A DNA stretch of 64,000 nt from Rhizomonospora bruguierae (GCF_018397995.1 NZ_BBQH01000012.1:200144-264143); one strand, 5' to 3'. Positions 35,266-44,091 are shown, counted from the stretch's first letter. The notes: generated by a model not told the origin, from the sequence alone. Program-made: numbers and translations.

Positions 35266-36333
35266 TCAGTGGGCCGGGCGGAAGTGCCCACCGGTGACGT
35301 CGGCGGGCGTGGCCGTGGCCAGGTTCGGCTTCGGCACGGCCAACTCGCCGAGCTTGGTACGCGAATTGCTGATGCCCGACTGCAACGTATTGAGCATGGC
35401 CATGACGGTGTCCTCGTCCTCGCGGACGGCGTTGGACTGGGCCGAGAGCGCATCCGCGATCTTGACGGCGATCTCCTGCGCCGTCGGCGCGGCGAGGTTG
35501 GTCTCCGTCTTGGGGTCCGGGCTGAGCCCCTGCGCGATCGTGCTGGCGCTGATCAGTGCGATGCCGACCCAGGCGGTCACCCCGAATCCGGTGAGAACGG
35601 TGCCGGCGGTGATGCCGATGAGGGTGGCCCAGGTGTGCGCGCTCGGGCTCTTGTCCTTCGACAGCTCACCGAGCGCCTTGATCGAGGAGTCCAGCAGCTG
35701 GAGGATCGCCTTGCGCTGGGCGATGTAGGCGAGCTTGTTGAGCCCCAGCACCTCCCGCGCCATCTTCGCCGCCGCCGCCTGGTTGACCACCGTGTTCTGC
35801 AGGGGCGTCAGGAAGTTGTCGATGAAGTTGACCTGGAAGTCGCCCGCCCAGTGGCCCATGTCGCTGCGCACGTCGTTGATCCGGGTCAGCGCGAGCCTGC
35901 TCGTCTGGTAGTTCTGGGCGTCGTCCTGGCTGCCGCCGAACGAGCTCTCGATCGTCCGCAGCGCGTCGATCGTGGGGTTGAGGGCATCCGGATCGGGCAG
36001 GAGGTACCGCTCGAACGCCGGAATCACCCACTCGTAGTACTGGGTGCGGATGGCGGTCTCGTACGCCGCGATCTCCGAGTCCGGGATCCTCGCCTCGCCG
36101 CTCGAGTACTGGTCCGATCGGTACACCCAGCCGCTGCCGTCGGCGATGACCCGGTCGTTCGGCCGGTCCGGGTGCAGCCGCTCGTACTCGTGCTGCATCG
36201 CCTTGACCCAGGACTCGACGTCGGCCAGGGTCTGCCTGATCAGTTCCGCCTTCAACTTGGCGGCCTGGCTGCGCAGGGTGCTCTCAAAGGTGCCACCCGC
36301 CAGTTCGGGCGGAGTGTCCACTTGGGTCGACAT
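35266..36333 (-). CDS. Helical W-A-G protein with hydrophobic hairpin, possible type VII secretion substrate
   Basis: I do not recognise a named family. The 355 residues are mainly helical. An internal GHWAGDFQVNF at 160-170 (Trp162-Ala-Gly164) resembles the W-x-G turn of ESX/WXG100 substrates, followed by NFLTPLQNTVVNQAAAAKMA. Residues 234-270 (TWATLIGITAGTVLTGFGV, AWVGIALISASTIAQ) form two hydrophobic segments, and then a long charged helix (290-330). Helix, hydrophobic hairpin, helix is also the plan of alpha-pore-forming toxins such as ClyA or the Hbl/Nhe components. There is no signal peptide. GAGGAAAG stands before the ATG. It follows the YxxxD gene by 96 bases. Confidence 0.7.
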   Translation of the reverse strand: MSTQVDTPPELAGGTFESTLRSQAAKLKAELIRQTLADVESWVKAMQHEYERLHPDRPNDRVIADGSGWVYRSDQYSSGEARIPDSEIAAYETAIRTQYYEWVIPAFERYLLPDPDALNPTIDALRTIESSFGGSQDDAQNYQTSRLALTRINDVRSDMGHWAGDFQVNFIDNFLTPLQNTVVNQAAAAKMAREVLGLNKLAYIAQRKAILQLLDSSIKALGELSKDKSPSAHTWATLIGITAGTVLTGFGVTAWVGIALISASTIAQGLSPDPKTETNLAAPTAQEIAVKIADALSAQSNAVREDEDTVMAMLNTLQSGISNSRTKLGELAVPKPNLATATPADVTGGHFRPAH

Positions 36334-36429
36334 GGCTGCTCGCTTTCCTCCGGGCCGGGCGGTCGTGGCTGGGTGTCGCGGCTCCGGGTGGCCGGAACCG
36401 CGGGTCGCGTCGGTGTCGAGAGCGGCCCG

Positions 36430-36864
36430 TCAGTTGGGCAGGATCGGTTGGCCCGGGTCGTCCTCGGAGCCCGGCACCGGGGGGTTGGAGCCCGGATCGC
36501 TCGGCTGCCACGTCGGGTCCCGCAGCAGCGCGTTCAACTCCTCGCCCGCGGCCGTGTCCGCCTCCGCGTACGCCTCCCGCGCCATCCGGACGCCCTGGGC
36601 GGCGTCCAGGATCGTGGTGCCGATCTCGGCGTACATCGACTGCAACTCGTCCCGCACCGCCGCCCACGCGGATCCCGTCGGGCTGTACGTGGCGCTCGAC
36701 CCGGAGTAGACCGGCGTCGTCGATCCGAATCCGTCCTCGTCGTTGCCGGCGGCCGCGCCGCCGATCAGCCGGTTGGCGTCGTAGTAGACGTCCGCGACGC
36801 GCGGCAGCAGCACCTCCGAGACGCGCCAGAGGTGGTAGAGATCTCCACCTGTCACATCAGCCAT
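36430..36864 (-). CDS. Small helical protein with YxxxD signal, WXG100-like
   Basis: A 144-residue protein of no recognised family. Two helical regions (about 8-35 and 66-115) flank a Gly/Ser/Thr-rich turn. The second carries SAWAAVRDELQSMYAEI and REAYAEADTAAGEELNALL; Tyr99-A-E-A-Asp103 is a YxxxD motif, the general type VII secretion signal. The C-terminal 30 residues are Pro/Asp-rich and probably unstructured. Gene size, helical layout and the neighbour with a W-A-G motif point to an ESX-type partner or chaperoned substrate. No ESX ATPase or core gene is in the window. Confidence 0.7.
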   Translation of the reverse strand: MADVTGGDLYHLWRVSEVLLPRVADVYYDANRLIGGAAAGNDEDGFGSTTPVYSGSSATYSPTGSAWAAVRDELQSMYAEIGTTILDAAQGVRMAREAYAEADTAAGEELNALLRDPTWQPSDPGSNPPVPGSEDDPGQPILPN

Positions 36865-36921
36865 CGCTGCCCCCCATGTCCCCTATCTGACCGCGACGCC
36901 CCGGGCCCGTTGCCCGAGGCG

Positions 36922-38139
36922 TCAGCCCTGCCCGGCGATCCCGCGAGCCGAACGGCGGCGGATCGCCCAAACTACCAACGCCACGGCGAGCAGCGCGGCG
37001 AGCGCACCGGCGACGACCGGCCACCGGTCCCGCCCCCCGCCGCCCGCCGGGCCGTCACTGTCCGGCTTGCCCGCCGTCGACGGGCGCGCGACGTGCAGCC
37101 GGTTGCCGGACGTGTCGACGACGTAGACGGCACCGGAGGCGGCCACGGCCACCGGACCGGACAGCTTGCCCGCCGTCACCACGGTCTCCACCGCCTGGTC
37201 GGGCCGCAGCCGCCGGAGGCCGCCCTCGTCGAGGACGTAGAGCGCGTCACCGCTGGCGGCAACCGCGGCGACGCCCGGCATCGCGTCCTTCGGCAGCAAC
37301 GGCGTCGCCTCGCTCGCCAGCGCCCACCGGTCGGCACCGGGCGAGGTCACGGTGGCGACCTGCCCGTCCGCGAGCCGTTGCAGCGCCGTGCCGGACACCC
37401 AGACCGCGCCGCGCCCGTCCACGGCGAGGGAGGTCACGTACGGCAGCCCCGCCGTGGTGGCCGGACCGCCGCCCACCGCGTTCTCGCCGCCGCCGCCCAT
37501 CACCGTGCGGATCGACCCGTCGGGAGCGACGGCACGGATCCGCCGGCTCCGCAGATCTCCGATGTAGACGGTCCCGTCCGGCCCGGCGGCGATGCCCTTC
37601 ACCCCGCCGATCTGCGCCTCGCCGGCGGGGCCGCCATCGCCGGAGAAGCCCGCCACCCCGGTACCCGCAAACGTGGACAGCTTGCCCTTCGGGGAGAGCG
37701 CCAGCACCCGGAACGCGTCCCCGTCAGCGATGTAGACGGTGCCGTCCGGCCCGGCGGCCACGCCCGTGGGGCCGGCCAGCGTCACCTCGGCACCGGGCAG
37801 GGACGCACCGGGCGGCAGGGCGGTGACCGGCCGCTGGCCGGGGCCGGTTCCGGCGACCGTCCGGATCACACCGTCCGGCCCGACCGCGCGCACCACCCGG
37901 TTGCCGGTGTCGGCGATGAACACCGTGCCGTCGCGCCCCACGGTCACCCCGACCGGACTGCTCAGCCGCGCCCGCGCCGCGGGACCGCCATCGCCGGCGA
38001 ATCCGGACTCGCCCGAACCGGCGAACGCGACGATCTCGGTGCTCGCGGCGAGCGCCGGCATCGATGGAGGCAACGCACCAACGAAGGCGAACAGCACCAC
38101 CGGAAGCACTCGTAGCGCCTTGGCCCGCAGCCCCGTCAT
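36922..38139 (-). CDS. Membrane-anchored NHL-repeat beta-propeller
   Basis: The 405-residue protein has a signal peptide (about 1-32, VLPVVLFAFVGALPPSMPALA), five or six NHL repeats (LSSPVGVTVGRDGTVFIADTG, IGGVKGIAAGPDGTVYIGD and similar, with the GDGGPA loop twice) and a C-terminal membrane anchor (about 375-395) followed by RRRSARG. The propeller should lie outside the membrane, tethered at its C-terminus, the same topology as mycosins and other ESX-associated surface proteins. Its ligand is unknown. It is first in a leftward three-gene set with the YxxxD and W-A-G genes. The ATG at 38139 may be leaderless, with GATACA about ten bases upstream. Confidence 0.8.
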   Translation of the reverse strand: MTGLRAKALRVLPVVLFAFVGALPPSMPALAASTEIVAFAGSGESGFAGDGGPAARARLSSPVGVTVGRDGTVFIADTGNRVVRAVGPDGVIRTVAGTGPGQRPVTALPPGASLPGAEVTLAGPTGVAAGPDGTVYIADGDAFRVLALSPKGKLSTFAGTGVAGFSGDGGPAGEAQIGGVKGIAAGPDGTVYIGDLRSRRIRAVAPDGSIRTVMGGGGENAVGGGPATTAGLPYVTSLAVDGRGAVWVSGTALQRLADGQVATVTSPGADRWALASEATPLLPKDAMPGVAAVAASGDALYVLDEGGLRRLRPDQAVETVVTAGKLSGPVAVAASGAVYVVDTSGNRLHVARPSTAGKPDSDGPAGGGGRDRWPVVAGALAALLAVALVVWAIRRRSARGIAGQG

Positions 38140-38250
38140 GGCACTCTGTGTATCACATCGATCCCGCACACGGTGGCCCGCGAAAGACCGGCCGCTGTGG
38201 AACCATGTATCCCATACGGCGCCCGGCAGCGCCCGCCGAGGGGGATAGGC
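38140..38250. promoter_or_regulatory. Divergent promoter region with direct repeats
   Basis: TGTATCACAT (38149-38158) and TGTATCCCAT (38206-38215) are nine-of-ten matching direct repeats between the NHL gene and the rightward unknown gene. On the minus strand GATACA sits where the -10 for the NHL gene should be. The repeats may bind one regulator that controls both sides. Confidence 0.4.
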
Positions 38251-38829
38251 ATGCCAACCACCGACGACTACTTCCGCAATGCGGTGATTACGGCCACGTC
38301 GCCGGACAAGTGCATCAACGCCAGGATCTCCAACTACACCGACGTGGAGATCTGGTTCCGACAGGGGACGTTCGAGCGGTACGACGAAAGCGACCTGGCT
38401 CACCAGCTCGGCCGCCTCGGTCAGGGGGCCTGGGTCGGCTATCAGCGGGCCCGGCAGATGGCGTACCGGAAGGCGCTCGAACTGGGGCCGGACGAGGCCG
38501 ACGCCCCCCGGCCGCCGGAGGATTCGCGGCGCCGCGCCTACGACGCCGCCCTGAACGAGGTCCAGGGCGAGGGCGTCTCGACCGACGGCTCGATCCGCAT
38601 CCGCACGACGGGCATGCTGCGGTGGAGCGTGGAGCTCGAACGGAACGCGCCGCGGCGGCTCGGCGAGAAGGCGTTCCTCACCCAGCTCGGGTCGGCGTAC
38701 CGGGCCCTGCTGGCCGACCGGGAGCTGAAGATCGCCGTCCTCAGGTCGGAACACTTCGACATGGGGATCCCGCGCAAGTGGCTGGAGACGATGAAGCGCC
38801 TCCAGGAACTCAACAAGCGCCGGATGTGA
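38251..38829 (+). CDS. Hypothetical protein next to the type VII-like locus
   Basis: A 192-residue soluble protein of unknown family. It has a beta-rich start (CINARISNYTDVEIWFRQGTF), a helical section (LAHQLGRLGQGAWVGYQRAR), a second strand-rich part (GSIRIRTTGMLRWSVELERN) and a terminal helix ending KKR-like NKRRM. No signal peptide or membrane segment. The ribosome site GAGGGGGATAGGC is good. It diverges from the three-gene set with the NHL protein and is likely functionally tied to it; a cytosolic chaperone or regulator role (as EspG or YbaB proteins play near other ESX sets) is only a guess. Confidence 0.75.
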   Translation: MPTTDDYFRNAVITATSPDKCINARISNYTDVEIWFRQGTFERYDESDLAHQLGRLGQGAWVGYQRARQMAYRKALELGPDEADAPRPPEDSRRRAYDAALNEVQGEGVSTDGSIRIRTTGMLRWSVELERNAPRRLGEKAFLTQLGSAYRALLADRELKIAVLRSEHFDMGIPRKWLETMKRLQELNKRRM

Positions 38830-38883
38830 GACCCGGCCGTATCTCCACTGTGGAGGCAACCGCGGTCGGCGGGCCGGCCGGCG

Positions 38884-41394
38884 CTAGTCGTCCACCCGCA
38901 GGGCGGCCAGCGCCTCCTCCAGTTCGTCGGGCTTGACGAGGACATCGCGCGCCTTCGAGCCCTCCGACGGCCCGACGATCCCGCGCGTCTCCATCAGGTC
39001 CATCAGCCGACCGGCCTTGGCGAAGCCGACCCGCAGTTTGCGCTGGAGCATCGAGGTGGAGCCGAACTGCGAGGTGACCACCAGTTCGATCGCCTGGAGC
39101 AGCAGGTCCAGGTCGTCGCCGATGTCCTCGTCGACCTTCTTCTTGGCGTCCGGCGGCGGGACGGTCACGTCCGCGCGGAACTCGGGCTCGCGCTGCTTCT
39201 TGCAGAACGCCACCACGTCGTTGATCTCGGTCTCGGTGACCCAGGCGCCCTGGATGCGCTGCGGCTTGGAGGCGCCCATCGGCAGGAACAGGCCGTCGCC
39301 CCGGCCGAGCAACTTCTCGGCGCCGGGCTGGTCCAGGATCACCCGGCTGTCGGCGAGCGACGAGGTAGCGAACGCCAGCCGGGACGGCACGTTCGCCTTG
39401 ATCAGACCGGTCACCACGTCCACGGACGGGCGCTGCGTGGCCAGGACCAGGTGGATGCCGGCCGCCCGGGCGAGCTGCGTGATCCGCACGACCGAGTCCT
39501 CCACGTCGCGCGGGGCCACCATCATCAGGTCGGCCAGCTCGTCCACGATCACCAGCAGGTACGGGTACGGGCGGATCTCCCGCTCGCTGTCCGGCGGCGC
39601 CTTGATCTGGCCCGCGCGCACCTTGCGGTTGAAGTCATCGATGTGCCGGACGCCGTTCGCGGCCAGGTCGTCGTAGCGCATGTCCATCTCGCGGACGACC
39701 CACTCGAGCGCGTCGGCGGCCTTCTTCGGGTTGGTGACGATCGGCGTGACCAGGTGCGGGATGCCCTCGTACCCGGTCATCTCGACCCGCTTCGGGTCGA
39801 TCAACAGCAGACGCACCTCGTCCGGCGTGGCCCGGGTCAGGATCGAGACGAGCAGCGAGTTGAGGCAGGACGACTTGCCCGCGCCGGTCGCACCGGCGAT
39901 CAGGATGTGCGGCATCTTGGCGAGGTTCGCCGCGACGAAGCCGCCCTCGATGTCCTTGCCGAGCCCGACCAGCATCGGATGGTGGTCGGAGGTGGCGACC
40001 CGCGAGCGGAGCACGTCGCCCAGGGAGACGTTCTCCGGATCGGTGTTCGGGATCTCCACACCGACCGCGCTCTTGCCCGGGATCGGGCTGAGGATCCGCA
40101 CGTCCGCCGACTTCACCGCGTACGCGATGTTCCGGGACAGCTGCGTGATCCGCTCGACCTTGACACCGTGCCCCAGCTCCACCTCGTACCGGGTGACCGT
40201 CGGCCCGCGGGTGAAGCCGGTGACCGCGGCGTCCACGTCGAACTGCTCGAACACGCCCTGGAGCGCGGCGATCACCTCGTCGTTGGCGCGGCTGCGGGCC
40301 TTGGCGGCGGCGCCCGGGCGCAGCAGGTTCGGCGGCGGCAGCTTATAGTCGCCGCCGAAGCCGGTGATCGCGAGCTGCTCGGCGCGGGTGGGTGGGGCGC
40401 TGTGCTCGGGCGGCTCGGGCGGCCGGCGGGTGGCCGGCACCCGGCCCCGGCGCGGCACCGGGACCGTGTCGTGGACGATCTCCTCCCCGGCTTCCGCACC
40501 CCCGTCGAGACGCGCCGCCTCCGCCGCGGCGGTCGCGAGGCTGCCCTGCCGGCGGCGCGCCGGGCGGCGCCGCCCGGCCGGCTGCTGCTCCTCCTCGTCG
40601 GCGAACTCGTCCTCCTCGGCGGCCGGCTCGGCGCGCGGGCGGCCGAGGAGCGAGTCGCGCAGCAGGGCGAACTTCTCGGGCAGCGCGTTGATCGGCGTGG
40701 CCGTGACCACGAGCAGCCCGAACAGCAGCAGCAGGACCAGCAGCGGCGCGGCGACCCAGCCGGTGACCGCCCGCTCCAACAGGCCGCCCACGCCGGCGCC
40801 GATGAGCCCGCCGGAGTGGTCGAGCTGGGTCTCGTCGACCGGGTGCCGGGTGATGTGCAGCAGGCTCGCGGTGGAGACCACCAGCGCCGTCCAGCCGACC
40901 ACGGAGCGGCCGCGGTGCGCCGCCTCGGCCGGCTCGCGCATCAGCCGGACCGCGCCGAACAGCAGCAGCAGCGGCAGCGCCGCCGCGATCGCGCCGAAGA
41001 ACAGCCGCACCGCGCTGGCCACCCACTGCCCCACCGGGCCGGCGCCGGAGAACCACACCGCGACCCCGACCAGGATCGCCAGCCCCAGCACGAGCAGGCC
41101 GGCGCCGTCCCGGCGGTGCTCCGGGTCGAGATCCCGGGCGGTGGCGGCCTGTCGGCCCACGCCGCGCACGACCCAGCCGACGCCGTGCGCCAGGCCCATC
41201 CAGAGGGCGCCGAGGCCGGCGCCGACGGTACTCAGCGCGCCCGGGCCGGTGCGCCGCCGGGTGCGCGCGGTCCGCGCCGTGCGCGCCGTGCGCGCCCGGC
41301 TGCGGGTGTTGGTGGCCCGCGAGCGGGAGGCAGCCGAGCCCCGGGCCGCCGACGCGCTGCGGCGCCGGCCCGCCTGCGAGGTACGGCCAGCCAT
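38884..41394 (-). CDS. ftsK: FtsK/SpoIIIE DNA translocase
   Basis: The 836-residue motor clears and deduplicates chromosome termini at the division septum. The N-terminus (about 1-50) is basic, with an RTARTARTART run. Four membrane segments lie between about 105 and 265. A linker is followed by the RecA-like motor with Walker A GATGAGKSSCLNSLL, Walker B YLLVIVDELADLMM and VLATQRPSVDVVTGLIKANVP. The gamma domain that reads KOPS-type sequences is the last ~65 residues (TSQFGSTSMLQRKLRVGFAKA). The start is the ATG at 41394. Mycobacteria have ftsK in the same neighbourhood. Confidence 0.96.
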   Translation of the reverse strand: MAGRTSQAGRRRSASAARGSAASRSRATNTRSRARTARTARTARTRRRTGPGALSTVGAGLGALWMGLAHGVGWVVRGVGRQAATARDLDPEHRRDGAGLLVLGLAILVGVAVWFSGAGPVGQWVASAVRLFFGAIAAALPLLLLFGAVRLMREPAEAAHRGRSVVGWTALVVSTASLLHITRHPVDETQLDHSGGLIGAGVGGLLERAVTGWVAAPLLVLLLLFGLLVVTATPINALPEKFALLRDSLLGRPRAEPAAEEDEFADEEEQQPAGRRRPARRRQGSLATAAAEAARLDGGAEAGEEIVHDTVPVPRRGRVPATRRPPEPPEHSAPPTRAEQLAITGFGGDYKLPPPNLLRPGAAAKARSRANDEVIAALQGVFEQFDVDAAVTGFTRGPTVTRYEVELGHGVKVERITQLSRNIAYAVKSADVRILSPIPGKSAVGVEIPNTDPENVSLGDVLRSRVATSDHHPMLVGLGKDIEGGFVAANLAKMPHILIAGATGAGKSSCLNSLLVSILTRATPDEVRLLLIDPKRVEMTGYEGIPHLVTPIVTNPKKAADALEWVVREMDMRYDDLAANGVRHIDDFNRKVRAGQIKAPPDSEREIRPYPYLLVIVDELADLMMVAPRDVEDSVVRITQLARAAGIHLVLATQRPSVDVVTGLIKANVPSRLAFATSSLADSRVILDQPGAEKLLGRGDGLFLPMGASKPQRIQGAWVTETEINDVVAFCKKQREPEFRADVTVPPPDAKKKVDEDIGDDLDLLLQAIELVVTSQFGSTSMLQRKLRVGFAKAGRLMDLMETRGIVGPSEGSKARDVLVKPDELEEALAALRVDD

Positions 41395-41564
41395 GGTCAC
41401 ACGGTAGCGGTGTGCTGTGACGATCCCTCGCTTTTGGCCGCCGTGTCGAACCTCCGCTTGCGGCGGTGCCGCCACCCCCGAACCCCGCCCGGGAGGCCAC
41501 GATCAGCGCCGTGACCACCGCCGGGCGAGGAACCGGATCGCGGTGGTCAAGCCCGGTACAGCGG
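41395..41564. other. Gap upstream of ftsK
   Basis: No gene seen. CACACGG-TAG-CGGTGTG, an imperfect inverted repeat at 41398-41414, lies directly in front of ftsK and may be an operator. The rest is plain GC-rich spacer. Confidence 0.3.
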
Positions 41565-41603
41565 GTCGCCCTCCCGCCATCGACGCTGCGGCGGGAGGGC
41601 GAC
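41565..41603. terminator. Strong hairpin downstream of the serine protease (distal)
   Basis: GTCGCCCTCCCGCC and GGCGGGAGGGCGAC pair perfectly over 14 bases around an 11-base loop. It is the second of two hairpins after the protease stop and sits in the space before ftsK. Confidence 0.75.
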
Positions 41604-41606
41604 ACG

Positions 41607-41637
41607 GCCCTCGGGTCAGGGACTCATTCCCGAGGGC
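41607..41637. terminator. Hairpin downstream of the serine protease (proximal)
   Basis: GCCCTCGGG and CCCGAGGGC form nine base pairs with a 13-base loop, beginning nine bases after the protease stop codon. Tandem hairpins here should insulate the strongly regulated protease gene. Confidence 0.65.
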
Positions 41638-41646
41638 GAGCAGTGC

Positions 41647-43194
41647 TCAGGAGACGCTGAAGGCCAGGGTGTAGTCGCCCGACCCGGTGACCGCATGCAC
41701 CCGGTACCGGTAGAAGCCGGCCGGCCCGGCGAAGGTCAGCGTCTCGCCGGCGGCGGCACCGGCCGTGCGGGCGACGGTGCGCCACTGGCCGTGGCTGAAC
41801 CGCTGGAGGCCGAGGTCGAAGGTGGCACCGGCCGGCCCGTCCAGGCAGGCGGTGTGCGTGCCGGCGGCGGCCCGGAAGAACCGGCCGTTCGGCTGCGTCT
41901 CGCGGGCTCCGGCCCGGTCCAGGCGGCCCCGCACCGTCACGTCTGGGGTGGTGCAGTCGACGGCGCCGGCCGGCGGCCGGGTGGGCTCCGCGGTCGCCGG
42001 CGGGGCCGTGGCGGGTGGCGTGGCGGGTTCCGCGCCACCGCCGGTGGTGACCAGGGTCAGGTTCCCCGCCGCCAGGATCTCGTTGACCGGCTGGAAGAAC
42101 GTCGTCCCGCCGACCGTGCAGTCACCGGACCCGCCGGAGGTGACGCCCTGCGCCTGGTCCCCGGAGATCCAGGAACCGCCCGAGTCGCCCGCCTCGGCGC
42201 AGACGTTCGTCCTGGTCAGCCCGGTGACCGTCCCCTCGGGATAGTTCACGGTGGCGTTCTTGGCCTGGATCACGCCGCAGTGCAGCCCGGTCGTGGACCC
42301 GGACCGGCAGATCGACGCCCCCACCGGCGCCTCGGTCGACCCGGCCACCGGCAGCGTGCCGCCCTGGAAGTCGAACACCACCGGCAGCGGCACCCAGTCG
42401 GCGTTGGTCCGGACGATGCCGAAGTCCCCGCTCCCCGGGAAGGTGGCGGCGGTGAACGTGCCCTGCGGCGCGTTGCTGGCGCCGGTGGTCGTGTCGCCCA
42501 CCCGCCCGCAGTGCCCCGCCGTGACGAAGCCGGTGGTCACCGCGAACCCGACCGAGCAGCGCGCCCGGCCGCCGATGATGAACGGGTCACCGCCCCGGAT
42601 GTCGAACAGCGGCCTCGGCGACTCCGCCGCCTCGACCACCGTCACCGCCTCGGCCGGCACCCCCTGCGCGGCCACGAACCGCCGCGCCGCGGCCGACTGG
42701 CCCGGCTTCGCCAGGACGGTGACGGTGTTCTCCCTGGCGTTCACGAACCAGCCGGCGAGTTCGCGGGCGGCGGGGCGGCGGCCCGCGTCCAGGTCGCCCT
42801 TGACCGCGTCCAGGTCGGTCCCGCTGAGCGTCACGATCTTCGCCTGCGCCCCGGCGGCCCGCACCTTCGCCGCGGCCGTCTCCGTGGTCACCGCCACCGT
42901 GAGCTGGGAGCCGTCCGCGGACATCCACGCCCCGGCGTAGCTCGCCCCGACCGCCCCGCGCAGCGCCGCCGTGGTCTGGCCCGCCCAGCGCTCCCGGTTC
43001 AGCCGGGCCCGCGCGGCCTCCGGCGCCAGCTTCAGGTCCCGGCCCACCGCCGCCAGCACCTCGGCCGGCGGCTCCCCGGCGCCGGCCCCGGGCGGACCGG
43101 ACTGCGTGGTGGCCAGCGCCGGCAGGGTCACGGCCGCCGCCGCCCCGAGCGCGGCCACCGCGACGACCGACCCGATCACGCGTCTGCGATCCAT
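41647..43194 (-). CDS. Secreted S1 (alpha-lytic/streptogrisin-type) serine protease
   Basis: A 515-residue exported protease. Signal peptide about 1-29 (VIGSVVAVAALGAAAAVTLPALA); alpha-lytic propeptide about 40-195, which acts as folding chaperone; mature protease about 199-385 starting DIRGGDPFIIGG. The triad is His228 (TAGHCG), Asp257 (GSGDFGIV) and Ser338 (AEAGDSGGS). Pro/Thr-rich linker about 388-425, then a C-terminal domain of ~90 residues resembling bacterial pre-peptidase C-terminal domains (AGETLTFAGPAGFYRYRV). Cysteines pair as in streptogrisins. GGAAGAG precedes the ATG at 43194. Confidence 0.93.
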   Translation of the reverse strand: MDRRRVIGSVVAVAALGAAAAVTLPALATTQSGPPGAGAGEPPAEVLAAVGRDLKLAPEAARARLNRERWAGQTTAALRGAVGASYAGAWMSADGSQLTVAVTTETAAAKVRAAGAQAKIVTLSGTDLDAVKGDLDAGRRPAARELAGWFVNARENTVTVLAKPGQSAAARRFVAAQGVPAEAVTVVEAAESPRPLFDIRGGDPFIIGGRARCSVGFAVTTGFVTAGHCGRVGDTTTGASNAPQGTFTAATFPGSGDFGIVRTNADWVPLPVVFDFQGGTLPVAGSTEAPVGASICRSGSTTGLHCGVIQAKNATVNYPEGTVTGLTRTNVCAEAGDSGGSWISGDQAQGVTSGGSGDCTVGGTTFFQPVNEILAAGNLTLVTTGGGAEPATPPATAPPATAEPTRPPAGAVDCTTPDVTVRGRLDRAGARETQPNGRFFRAAAGTHTACLDGPAGATFDLGLQRFSHGQWRTVARTAGAAAGETLTFAGPAGFYRYRVHAVTGSGDYTLAFSVS

Positions 43195-43321
43195 CGACTC
43201 TTCCGCCTCTCCCTCGGGTCTCCTCGCCGGCCGGCGAGGCCCGGCGCCGGTGGCGGCGCCGCGGGAGGGTACGGCCAGAACGAACGGATCGATGAGCGTA
43301 CGGAAAATGGCCAACCTCACA

Positions 43322-43346
43322 GCCCGGCGGGTGAACCCCGCCGGGC
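43322..43346. terminator. Hairpin downstream of the PPOX gene
   Basis: GCCCGGCGGG and CCCGCCGGGC form ten perfect base pairs with a TGAAC loop, 16 bases after the PPOX stop on the minus strand. It separates that gene from the protease gene. Confidence 0.75.
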
Positions 43347-43362
43347 CGGATGCCGTACCTCG

Positions 43363-43998
43363 TCAGCCGTAGAGCCGCTTCTCGTACTGGGCGCCGTAGT
43401 AGCGCTCCAGGTCGGCGAGGGTCTCCGGGGTGTCCTGGATGTCCTTCACAATCTGCGGCATGCGCGGCAGGCTCGCCGGGTCGGGCCACGTCTCCGACTT
43501 CCACAGCGACGACCGCTTGAACGCCTTGGCGCAGTGGAAGAACACCTGCTCCACGTCGACGACGACGGCCAACCGCGGCCGGTGCCCCTTGACGATCATC
43601 CGGTCGAAGAACGGGGCGTCGCTGACCAGTCGCGCCCGGCCGTTGACCCGTACGGTCTCCTCGCGCCCGGGCACGAAGAAGATCAGGCCGATGTGCGGGT
43701 TGCCGAGGATGTTCAGGTACCCGTCCGCGCGGCGGTTGCCCGGTCGCTCCGGGATGGCCAGGGTCGTGTCGTCGAGGACGAGGGCGAAGCCGGCCGGGTC
43801 ACCCTTCGGCGACACGTCGCACGTGCCGTCGGCGCCGGCGGTGGCGATGAGGCAGAACGGGGCGGCCTCGATCCAGGCGCGGTGGTGCGGGTGGAGGAAG
43901 GTCAGTTCCTTGGACACGGCCCGCGGCATCGGCTCGCCGATCAGCTCCCGCAGCTGCGTCTCGGACGTGATCTCCACCAGTTCGTGCACGTCGGTCAC
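43363..43998 (-). CDS. Pyridoxamine 5'-phosphate oxidase-like flavoprotein
   Basis: A 211-residue protein of the MSMEG_1061-type PPOX group. Its split barrel is seen in FLHPHHRAWIEAAPFCLIATA, CDVSPKGDPAGFALVLDD, TLAIPERPGNRRADGYLNIL, and HIGLIFFVPGREETVRVNGRA. The PGNRR motif contacts the flavin phosphate in this group. The reaction is unknown; relatives bind FMN or F420. Start at the GTG at 43998 after GGGGAGGGAG. It has its own terminator. It follows rnj by about 130 bases in the same direction but a hairpin lies between them. Confidence 0.87.
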   Translation of the reverse strand: MTDVHELVEITSETQLRELIGEPMPRAVSKELTFLHPHHRAWIEAAPFCLIATAGADGTCDVSPKGDPAGFALVLDDTTLAIPERPGNRRADGYLNILGNPHIGLIFFVPGREETVRVNGRARLVSDAPFFDRMIVKGHRPRLAVVVDVEQVFFHCAKAFKRSSLWKSETWPDPASLPRMPQIVKDIQDTPETLADLERYYGAQYEKRLYG

Positions 43999-44091
43999 GC
44001 GCGTCTCCCTCCCCGTAGCGCCCGGTCGACCGCCGCGGGGCGGCCAACCACACCCTAGAGGTAACCGCCGCGCCCTCGCGTCCCGCTTACC

